DNA of 64,000 nucleotides, taken from an uncultured Neisseriaceae bacterium. Its GTDB lineage: Bacteria > Pseudomonadota > Gammaproteobacteria > Burkholderiales > Neisseriaceae. The stretch spans positions 1 to 64,000 of the forward strand of contig CAMLPN010000004.1 of NCBI GenBank assembly GCA_946481965.1, read 5' to 3'. The notes beneath the pieces were generated by a model. That model ran no database searches. It saw only the letters and a list, made by a program, of their open reading frames with translations, and had not been told where the DNA came from. Made by a program: the position numbers and the translations under genes. Of this stretch, positions 57,063-64,000 are shown in pieces (the first letter of the stretch is position 1; every line of letters starts with the position of its first letter).

Positions 57063-57420
57063 CCTAATCAATGCGTACAATGTTTGCTGGAAGATATATT
57101 ATTTATCTGATTAATGTCAGTATTGGTTTGCCAGTAAATATAATTTATCATGAGTTTTTCTTATTTTTGGCGGATAAATTCATCAATATCAAGCAAATAT
57201 TTTTGCTCGACTGTCGCCACATCACCGGATAGATGACCATTTCGATCTGCGCATCAACATTATTGTGGAAGATGTAAATTCTGTACAGCCGCGATCATAG
57301 CCTCGTTAATTTAGGTATTTTTTTGCATTAATGTTTGATCAATAAAAATAAAACAATAAACTGTGCAAGAGAATGATTTTATTTTTCTTTGATAATTTCT
57401 ATGGTATTTAATAGCACAAT
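57063..57420. other. Intergenic region after rnpB, with a possible gene remnant
   Basis: About 360 bp. On the minus strand, 57161-57247 encodes a protein-like tail (DRNGHLSGDVATVEQKYLLD...) ending at a stop, with stops shortly upstream; probably debris of a lost gene that I cannot name. No clear rnpB terminator hairpin was identified. Confidence 0.4.
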
Positions 57421-57612
57421 ATGAGCTACTTTAATTATCATGCAAAAGCTAAGCAACTCATCAAGGATGGGTTCTTGATTAAGTATGAATTTGTCGATAA
57501 CTGGAACGGCATTAAACCAGCATTAGTATTATATTTTGCCAATACTAGACCAATGCCAATCAGGGAATATAGATGGGAAGAGTATTTGCCTTTACTGGCA
57601 GAGGACATTTAA
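57421..57612 (+). CDS. Small conserved-looking hypothetical protein
   Basis: 63 aa, MSYFNYHAKAKQLIKDGF... with a soluble, mixed alpha-beta composition rich in aromatic residues (ALVLYF, YRWEEYLPLL). No signal peptide or membrane segment. I recall similar short proteins in Neisseriaceae but cannot name a family. The ribosome-binding site is weak. Protein-like composition and intact frame favour a real gene. The 240 bp that follow contain the end of the cystine operon only. Confidence 0.55.
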   Translation: MSYFNYHAKAKQLIKDGFLIKYEFVDNWNGIKPALVLYFANTRPMPIREYRWEEYLPLLAEDI

Positions 57613-57854
57613 ATCATCAGGTATGATCCATCTTAGCCCATTACCAGCAATACATGATATTCTTGGCTGAATTGGGTACTTTTAAATCCATTAAATTTCA
57701 TACTGATAACTAAACCGTTTGTTGTTCAAAAAAACCCAGATTTATAAATATAACCAGCTAGATTTAAGTCAGTATTGAAAAGCAAATTTAATCTAGCTTC
57801 AATACTGACTACAACAAGCTAAATAAATTACAAATGAATAACCATTATTCTGGA

Positions 57855-58676
57855 TTACTTGGGTGAATAATCAGCACCAAAATATTGCTGACTGATTTTA
57901 GCAAGCTTACCATTTTGGATAATTTTCTTTATCCCCTGATTAATGTTTTGCGTCAGTTCTGCTCCCTGATTGCCTTTACTAACTAATAAATAACTATAGG
58001 GCGAACCAATACGGGCATTATCTTCCTTGCTCAGTTCAATTACTTTCAGTTTTAGGTTGTATTGCTTAATAAACAATTCAAGCATAGCTCGATCAATCAG
58101 CTGAAAATCGTATTTACCATTAGCCACATTTTGTAATACCGGTAACAGATCAGCTTCGCTGTACTGAATTTTTACTGGATTGTCCTGATTAGCCTGATTA
58201 AAATTTTCTAAAGCAGTAGTATAGTTTAGCCCAGGTGGTGTTTCGGTGGATTTACCCTTTAAATCCTGAAAACCTTTTATAGTTTGATCATCCGCTCTGA
58301 CGGCAATGACATATTGATTAAGAAATATCGGATCGGTATAAAAATATTTTTCTTTACGTTGCTCATTCATGGCAAAATTATTGGCACCGACCTGATAGCG
58401 ATCTGAATCTAGACCGGCTAATACCGAGGAAAATTCAGTAATTTCAAAGCTGATACTGTACTGAGGTAACTCGGCAAAAATGGCTTTAGCTACATCAATA
58501 TCATAACCACTTAATTCTCCATTTTTATTGACTGTGACGAATGGACTGGGTGAGCCGGATGTAGCTATGACAATATGTTTTTTTCCGCCATTGTCTGCTT
58601 GTGGCTGTGATTTATCACACCCGGTCACTAGCAGAATACCAGCCAGCAAAAGTGTATAAAACCGTTTTATGTTCAT
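57855..58676 (-). CDS. tcyJ: Amino-acid (cystine-type) ABC transporter substrate-binding lipoprotein
   Basis: 273 aa periplasmic-binding protein, family 3. The lipoprotein signal ends LLVTGC with Cys near residue 20. Ligand-binding pattern: SGYDIDVAKAIFAELP and RYQVGANNFAMNEQRKEKY, a stretch typical of cystine/TcyJ-TcyK-type proteins. Last gene of a five-gene operon with the permease and ATPase; ligand identity (cystine or S-substituted cysteines) is an inference. Confidence 0.88.
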   Translation of the reverse strand: MNIKRFYTLLLAGILLVTGCDKSQPQADNGGKKHIVIATSGSPSPFVTVNKNGELSGYDIDVAKAIFAELPQYSISFEITEFSSVLAGLDSDRYQVGANNFAMNEQRKEKYFYTDPIFLNQYVIAVRADDQTIKGFQDLKGKSTETPPGLNYTTALENFNQANQDNPVKIQYSEADLLPVLQNVANGKYDFQLIDRAMLELFIKQYNLKLKVIELSKEDNARIGSPYSYLLVSKGNQGAELTQNINQGIKKIIQNGKLAKISQQYFGADYSPK

Positions 58677-58725
58677 TTCTTTCTCCTTACTATTTTAAAT
58701 ATAACCTAATTGCTTGTCTGAATTA

Positions 58726-59154
58726 CTACACAAATCCCATTTCTCTCATGGCCTCAAGGTGATCATCGCCATAACGCACCAACCCTGTTTTCATCAGACT
58801 AAACCCCAGTCGCTGGTAAAATTTCACCGTTTGCGGGTGAGTATAGAGAATAATATTGCAGTGACTAAGCTGCTCAACCAATTTATCGATAATCAGACGA
58901 CCAAATTGTTGACCGTGTAAATGTTCGGCCACTGCTACATTGTAGATCGCCGCCTGACAAATACCATCAGATAACGCCCGTCCTACACCAACCACCTGCT
59001 TATTTTGCAAAAGAAATACCACCGCATAGCTTCTGCTAAAAACCAGTTGCTGGGTTGATGCGTCTAAATCACTTAAATCATAAAACTGTAATAATTCTGC
59101 TACTTGTTGCCAGTTGATATGCTGACAATTTTGCTGGATGATAATTTCCATCAC
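58726..59154 (-). CDS. GNAT-family N-acetyltransferase
   Basis: 142 aa (141 if the second Met is used). Acetyl-CoA-binding motif A: VAEHLHGQQFGRLIIDKLVE; C-terminal GFSLMKTGLVRYG. Sits between the ATPase and binding-protein genes of a cystine-type transporter. In Bacillus the ytmI-tcyJKLMN operon likewise carries a GNAT acting on imported cysteine derivatives, so a substituted cysteine is a candidate substrate here; this is analogy only. Confidence 0.88.
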   Translation of the reverse strand: MMEIIIQQNCQHINWQQVAELLQFYDLSDLDASTQQLVFSRSYAVVFLLQNKQVVGVGRALSDGICQAAIYNVAVAEHLHGQQFGRLIIDKLVEQLSHCNIILYTHPQTVKFYQRLGFSLMKTGLVRYGDDHLEAMREMGFV

Positions 59155-59170
59155 TTACTCCCGCCAGTTT

Positions 59171-59929
59171 TTATATCTGGTAATCTACTGCTGACAAACC
59201 ATGGTAACGAGCTAAAAATGCTTTTGTGCGCTGATGTCTGGGCTGAGCAAATACTTGTTCTGGCGTATCATCTTCAATAATCTGTCCTTGATCCAGAAAC
59301 AGCACCCGTGTTGCAATCTCATGCACAAAACTCATTTCATGTGATACCAAAATCATGGTATTGCCAGCCTGCGCTGCCTGTCTGATCGTTGCCAACACTT
59401 CGCCTACTAACTCTGGATCTAAAGCAGAAGTGGGTTCATCCAGTAACAATACTTTCGGATCCATAGCCAAAGCTCTGGCTATGGCAACCCGTTGTTGCTG
59501 TCCACCTGAAAGCTGTTTAGGATAATGAGCTAGCCGATCCTCCAACCCGACCTGTCGCAACTTCTCTAAAGCAATCGTTTCAGCAGCTGCTTTAGTGTAT
59601 TTTTTCACCACAATTAAGCCTTCCATGACATTTTCCAGAGCAGTTTTTTGCTGAAACAGATTAAATTGCTGAAATACCATGGCTGACTGTTGGCGAAACT
59701 GCACCAGTTCTTTTTTCTTGATTTGGCCGGCATCGATCTGCATACCATTAATACTGATTTGTCCCTGCTGAGGCTGTTCCAGTAAATTTAAGCAACGCAG
59801 CAAAGTCGATTTACCTGCACCGGAAGCACCGATAATGGCAACAATCTCATGCTGTTTAACTGAGAAGTTCAACTGCTTGAGCACCGGGTGACCATGATAG
59901 GCAAGACTAAGATCACGAATATGAATCAT
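59171..59929 (-). CDS. tcyN: Polar amino-acid (cystine-type) ABC transporter ATPase
   Basis: 252 aa. Walker A GASGAGKSTLLRC near residue 34, signature LSGGQQQRVAIARAL, Walker B VLLLDEPTSALDPE and the switch His in LVSHEMSF. Typical of the GlnQ/TcyN/TcyC class. The start overlaps the permease gene by four bases (ATGA), so the proteins are co-translated. Powers import of the ligand bound by the downstream lipoprotein. Confidence 0.93.
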   Translation of the reverse strand: MIHIRDLSLAYHGHPVLKQLNFSVKQHEIVAIIGASGAGKSTLLRCLNLLEQPQQGQISINGMQIDAGQIKKKELVQFRQQSAMVFQQFNLFQQKTALENVMEGLIVVKKYTKAAAETIALEKLRQVGLEDRLAHYPKQLSGGQQQRVAIARALAMDPKVLLLDEPTSALDPELVGEVLATIRQAAQAGNTMILVSHEMSFVHEIATRVLFLDQGQIIEDDTPEQVFAQPRHQRTKAFLARYHGLSAVDYQI

Positions 59930-60666
59930 AGAAGTTTACCTCGGCGATAACTGGGCATATTCGGACTGGTTGGAATCGCTATTTTCCTTTCCCAGAATTT
60001 GACACATAGTTCAATGATGACGGTAAGCAACCAATAAATTAATGCCAGAGAAATATAAGCTTCGAAATAACGATAATTATTGCCAGCCAGTATTTTTCCT
60101 CGGGCAGTCATTTCAACTACCGAACAAACAAATGCCAGTGAAGTACCTTTAAGCAAGCTGATCAGGGTATTACCTAAGTTAGGTAAAGCCACCACAAAAG
60201 CTTCTGGCAGAATAATGCGCCGTAAAATCTGCATATAAGTCATGCCCAGCGACTGTGCCGCTTCTATCTGTCCTTTACTGACTGACTGCAAAGCAGCACG
60301 TAAAGTTTCGGAGTTATAAGCCGCCTCATTAAGCGAAAAAGCCACCAAAACAAATAACATTGAAGGCACAGAATTAATATTAAAATCGGTGTGACAGAAA
60401 TAATTTACATACCGAAGTAACACCGGCACACCGTAATAACTCAAATACAGTTGCACCAGCAATGGCGTACCTCTGACAAAAGAGACAAACAAAGCTGTTA
60501 ACTGTGCTAATACCGGTATGCGGTTGATTTTAATCAGTGCCAGTCCCAGCCCCAGAATCACCCCAAACAACATGGCCAGCACCGTAATGAATAACGTTAC
60601 CGGTAAATACGCCAACAAAGCAGGGATTTGGGTAAAAATTAACTTCACATCAATGATATTAGGCAT
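59926..60666 (-). CDS. tcyL: Amino-acid (cystine-type) ABC transporter permease
   Basis: 246 aa with about five membrane segments (e.g. YLPVTLFITVLAMLFGVILGLGLALI). FVRGTPLLVQLYLSYYG and the cytoplasmic EAA loop EAAQSLGMTYMQILRRIILPEA are diagnostic for the HisM/GlnP-type permeases. Begins 26 bases after the hydroquinone reductase gene and overlaps the ATPase gene. Confidence 0.93.
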   Translation of the reverse strand: MPNIIDVKLIFTQIPALLAYLPVTLFITVLAMLFGVILGLGLALIKINRIPVLAQLTALFVSFVRGTPLLVQLYLSYYGVPVLLRYVNYFCHTDFNINSVPSMLFVLVAFSLNEAAYNSETLRAALQSVSKGQIEAAQSLGMTYMQILRRIILPEAFVVALPNLGNTLISLLKGTSLAFVCSVVEMTARGKILAGNNYRYFEAYISLALIYWLLTVIIELCVKFWERKIAIPTSPNMPSYRRGKLL

Positions 60667-60691
60667 TTTGACAATCCTGCACTAATAGTCA

Positions 60692-61657
60692 TTACGCTGG
60701 AAACTGCTTGTCGCGGTTGTGCGGTGTCTGCCAGATACTGACATCCGGACCTAAGGGCAGAATATCGTAAGGATTGTTACCATGACTGCCTAACCAATAG
60801 CCCTTCTTAATACTTTGAAAATCGGTGCTGTCACCAAATGCTGGAATTTGATACAACTCCCGAGCATATGCCCATAAATTGGGAAAATCAGTTAAACGAT
60901 TCCGATTTGTTTTAAACACCGCATAATAGGCAACATCAAAGCGTGCCAGGGTGACATACAAGCGAATATCTGCATCAGTAATTTGATTGCCAAACAGATA
61001 GCGCGAATGACTTAAATGTTGCTCCAGCTTGTCTAAACGATTAAATACCAACTGATAAGCATCTTCATAAGCCTGTTGCGACTGCGCAAAACCAGCTTTG
61101 TACACACCATTATTCAGTTCATCAAACAAAATCTGATTGAATTGCTTAATGTCTTTGCGTAGATCTATTGGGAATAAATCCGGTGCCTGCGGTTTATGAA
61201 ATGGTTTAAACGCGGTTTCCCAATAATAGGTAAGATTAAAATAATCATTATTCACTACCTTACCCAGCTTTACATCCACCACGGCCGGTACAGTTGCTCG
61301 CCCGCTGTAATCAGGATCAGATCTGGCATAGATTTCCGGCAAATAACGGATTCCCAATACCGGATCGACACCCCCTGCATCAAGTGAAAACTCCCAACCA
61401 TTAATAGTACGTACCGGACTGGCCTGACCAATACTGATAACATTTTCCAGCCCCAGCAGCCTGATCGCAATCACCGAGCGATGTGCCCATGGACATACTG
61501 CCGACCATAATAAACGATAGCGCCCGGCCTCAACCGGTAACATCCCTACTTCATTACCAAATGGCGTAGTGAAGTGATTATGCTGACGATTAAATTTACC
61601 GTCTTCCCCAATTTCTTTCGCATCTTCTGAAGTTACAATTTTGCCTATAGACATCAC
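60692..61657 (-). CDS. yqjG: Glutathionyl-hydroquinone reductase (YqjG/ECM4-like)
   Basis: 321 aa (320 from the second Met). Xi-class glutathione transferase with the catalytic Cys in the SAVCPWAHRSV motif near residue 56, thioredoxin fold, then helical GST C-terminal domain (LFGNQITDADIRLYVTLARF). It reduces glutathionyl-hydroquinones and can act on other glutathione adducts. It heads the cystine-type operon, joining import of sulfur amino acids with thiol-adduct handling. Normal length for the family. Confidence 0.93.
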   Translation of the reverse strand: MMSIGKIVTSEDAKEIGEDGKFNRQHNHFTTPFGNEVGMLPVEAGRYRLLWSAVCPWAHRSVIAIRLLGLENVISIGQASPVRTINGWEFSLDAGGVDPVLGIRYLPEIYARSDPDYSGRATVPAVVDVKLGKVVNNDYFNLTYYWETAFKPFHKPQAPDLFPIDLRKDIKQFNQILFDELNNGVYKAGFAQSQQAYEDAYQLVFNRLDKLEQHLSHSRYLFGNQITDADIRLYVTLARFDVAYYAVFKTNRNRLTDFPNLWAYARELYQIPAFGDSTDFQSIKKGYWLGSHGNNPYDILPLGPDVSIWQTPHNRDKQFPA

Positions 61658-62748
61658 ATCATTCCTGTTTATTATTTATCTTAATTACTAAACTGCCTAA
61701 AACTGAATTCAATCTAACATTATTTAAATCTTTAACTAAATACAAAAAAGACATATTTATATAATTACTGCTTATATATATATTTATTGTTCAATGTTTT
61801 AGCGATGAAAAGACAGTACAAGCAAAGCAGTGCCTGCAATAAACATATGGCTTATTGCATAATGATGACTTAGTTATCGCGATTTATGCACACTGCGAAA
61901 TACTGATAAATAAATACAGTAGTAATTGAAAATATATTCAGTAGCTAGCAACGTTACTAAGCTGAAATTTTCAGCATTGATGAATTTAATCGAGCAAGCC
62001 TGAAACTCAGTTGAGTTTCCTGTGGATCAGGCAAAATCATCTGCCAAAAAATATTAAAAGCATAATTTGCGAAATCATCATCGGATTGAATAATACGATA
62101 AGCTAAAGTGACTGGATCGGTAGCTAATTTCAATATCTTCCGCATTATGAGCAAATCTTCTCAGTCCAGATATATTCCTTAGCAGACAAACTGGTAGTTG
62201 CAAAATCAGCAATCAAGTCATCCATAGATGAGCAAAGCAGTAATCTTGTTAGCACTTTACACCGATCGTATTGTGGTCTGATGGTATCTTGTGGCAATTT
62301 AACTCTGCATAAAACGCGGTAACTAGGATTGATAAAACTCAGACTGAAATATAGTTTTTATCTTATCGTTAAACAAAAAACAGAAATGTCTACTGGTTGA
62401 CATAATCATACGGTCATAATCATCCTCTAAGTTCTTTAAACCGCCCGCAATTTGGTTACCTTTCGAAGCGTAGTTGTCGTTGAAACCGCAAAATATTGCT
62501 TACCATGAGCCGGTTTAATTAATCATTTTATTTCTTGCTATAACCTGTTATTCACATTCTGTCAAAATGCCACATCCATGAACCGTTGCAGAGCAAGGCT
62601 TTTGAAGACAAAAGCATAATTTGCATAATTCAGTAAATAAATTATTTTATTTTACACAGTAATTTATCTGTGCAGAGCTTTTCATTCTTTACATTTTGAC
62701 CTGTTTTATGTCAGGCTTAGCTATTCTGAAATTTGCTATATCCTAATC
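61658..62748. other. 1.1-kb gap with probable gene debris
   Basis: No recognisable gene. A minus-strand open frame (61957-62154, 65 codons, including DPVTLAYRIIQSDDDFANYA) has protein-like composition but no family I know and no ribosome-binding site; possibly the C-terminus of a lost gene. The remainder is AT-rich with stops on all frames. The promoters for yqjG and the MFS gene lie at the ends. Confidence 0.4.
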
Positions 62749-64000
62749 ATGCACAGTCGCCAATTTTTATCCCTGTATGGTTCTATTTTCTTTTTATTTT
62801 CCGGCTACGGCCTGTTTCTGAACTCGGCCGGGGTCAAGTTAACCCAGATGGGAGTCAGTAATATTACCATCGGGGTACTGAATGCTGCTTTTTTTATTGG
62901 TGGTACCATTTCAGCCATCGTTTCACATCGAATCATTTCGCGTGTAGGCCACATTCGCAGCTTTAGCGTTTTTGGTTCACTATTCGCCATGGCGGCATTA
63001 GCGCATTTGATGGTAGAACAACTGTGGCTTTGGGGCATCCTACGAGCTGTATTGGGTTTTTGTCATTATAGTTTGTTGATGGTTGTGGAAAGCTGGTTTA
63101 CGGCGCGAAGTGTACCTCAGACACGCGCTAAAATTCTGGCTTTCTATGAAGTTGTCTATTATGCCTCCTCTGCCACCAGCGTGTTGTTGCTCAGCCTGAA
63201 TATGTCGAGTAACAACATCTTTACTCTGGCGGCAATTCTGGTGATTACTGCCACTTTGCCGGTTGGGCTGACCAAAATGCAACAACCGGATATTCCAAAG
63301 CGGGAAAGAATTAGCTTGCCTCATGTGCTGTCGATCCTGCCCTTAGCATGGATGTCTTGTTTCATGGCCGGTATATTTATCAACGGCTTCTTTACTATGG
63401 GTTCAGTATTTATGCTGCGTTTGGGTTATACCCTACCCAAAGTTTCATTGTTTCTTGGTTCAGCAATGGTGGGTGGCTTTACCATTCAGCTATTTATCGC
63501 CTGGCTTTCCAACACCTTTGGTCGTGCCCGTACCATTTTTGGCTGTGCTGCTGTAGCAGCAATTGCAGCGATAACAGGTATGATTCTGCTGGTCAGCTTA
63601 CCGGGCAATATCTGGGCACAATGTGCAATAGCACTTGCTATCGGCTGTAGTGGCTTTCCACTATATGCACTGGGACTGGCACGTGCTAATGATGTCTTGC
63701 CAACCAATATGAATACCGTCGAAGTTAACCGCTGTCTGTTATTTGTCTATGGTCTGGGTTCGTTAGTCGCACCACTAATTATGGGTACACTGATGCAACT
63801 ATTTAACCATTTTGGGTTCTACAGCGTTTATGCCATCATAGCCACCATTCTAGCAATTTATGCTTTTATGCAACCCTCAGTACCATTAACTGAACGCAGT
63901 ATCTATGTTCCGGTATCCGGTAATGTCGGCCCGATGACTGCTGAACTTGACCCGCGTAATAACGAGGCAACCGATACACCTTTTGATGCGCACAGTGCAG
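62749..64000 (+). CDS. MFS transporter, YcaD-like, truncated by window edge
   Basis: 417 codons visible, frame open to the right edge; missing from the ORF track because it has no stop in the window. Start ATG of MHSRQFLSLYGSIFFLFSGYG, ribosome-binding site weak. Ten to twelve hydrophobic spans, with SHRIISRVGHIRSFSVFG in the loop between helices 2 and 3 (family signature position). The C-terminal part is hydrophilic (MTAELDPRNNEATDTPFD), so the true end is probably near. The pattern resembles the YcaD-type proteobacterial MFS group; substrate unknown. Confidence 0.88.
   Translation, partial: MHSRQFLSLYGSIFFLFSGYGLFLNSAGVKLTQMGVSNITIGVLNAAFFIGGTISAIVSHRIISRVGHIRSFSVFGSLFAMAALAHLMVEQLWLWGILRAVLGFCHYSLLMVVESWFTARSVPQTRAKILAFYEVVYYASSATSVLLLSLNMSSNNIFTLAAILVITATLPVGLTKMQQPDIPKRERISLPHVLSILPLAWMSCFMAGIFINGFFTMGSVFMLRLGYTLPKVSLFLGSAMVGGFTIQLFIAWLSNTFGRARTIFGCAAVAAIAAITGMILLVSLPGNIWAQCAIALAIGCSGFPLYALGLARANDVLPTNMNTVEVNRCLLFVYGLGSLVAPLIMGTLMQLFNHFGFYSVYAIIATILAIYAFMQPSVPLTERSIYVPVSGNVGPMTAELDPRNNEATDTPFDAHSA

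Overview
The window looks like chromosome of a low-GC member of the Neisseriaceae, most likely Snodgrassella or a close relative. That rests on the Neisseria-type RpoH, YbeY, MltA, PrmC and MgtE sequences combined with AT-rich intergenic DNA. I had no database access, so the genus is an inference. No repeated Neisseria-type DNA uptake sequence was seen.

Layout. 0.4-5.4 kb: a type III restriction-modification pair (mod-res). 5.5-9.8 kb: housekeeping genes rpoH, lnt, corC and ybeY. 10.3-14.6 kb: a compact five-gene cluster with a small MglA-like GTPase, a Roadblock/LC7 protein, a receiver-like protein and a membrane-anchored TPR protein. 14.7-16.0 kb: mltA. 16.7-40.0 kb: a large accessory locus for a glycyl-radical-enzyme bacterial microcompartment (BMC). 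40.2-64 kb: mutS, initiator tRNA, a DUF421 protein, an RtcB/PrfH RNA-repair pair, an NHL-repeat protein, a decayed-DNA interval, yciO, a catalytically dead M50 homologue, prmC, mgtE, dld, an ABC exporter, rnpB, a cystine-type ABC operon with a GNAT and a glutathionyl-hydroquinone reductase, and the start of an MFS transporter running off the right edge.

The centrepiece is the BMC locus. The signature glycyl radical enzyme carries, at the same residue numbers as the B12-independent glycerol/diol dehydratase of Clostridium butyricum (numbers recalled from the literature), the residues His164, His281, Ser282, Cys433, Glu435 and Asp447. This points to a diol dehydratase, most likely acting on 1,2-propanediol, rather than a choline lyase. 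Around it lie its activating enzyme, a CoA-acylating aldehyde dehydrogenase, a PduQ-like alcohol dehydrogenase, PduL phosphotransacylase and acetate/propionate kinase. There are also EutJ, a flavoprotein, a GlcG/HbpS-like protein, a DJ-1/PfpI protein, six BMC-domain shell genes (three BMC-H, two BMC-T, one GrpU-like) and an EutN vertex protein. Regulation appears to run through two paralogous PocR-domain histidine kinases and one AraC-type response regulator, and a metK lies between them. Inferred pathway: 1,2-propanediol to propionaldehyde in the lumen, then dismutation to propanol and propionyl-CoA, and on to propionyl-phosphate, propionate and ATP. The set resembles the GRM3 class.

Unusual points: a nearly perfect 1.1-kb duplication of the BMC-H/BMC-T pair 13 kb apart with diverged promoters; three tandem 75-bp repeats that multiply an encapsulation-peptide-like helix in the aldehyde dehydrogenase; an EP-like helix inside an internal insertion of the dehydratase; a shell protein with a long charged tail; an argS C-terminal pseudogene inside the island; an M50 protease homologue that has lost HExxH; and a decayed second piece of rtcB beside other gene debris.
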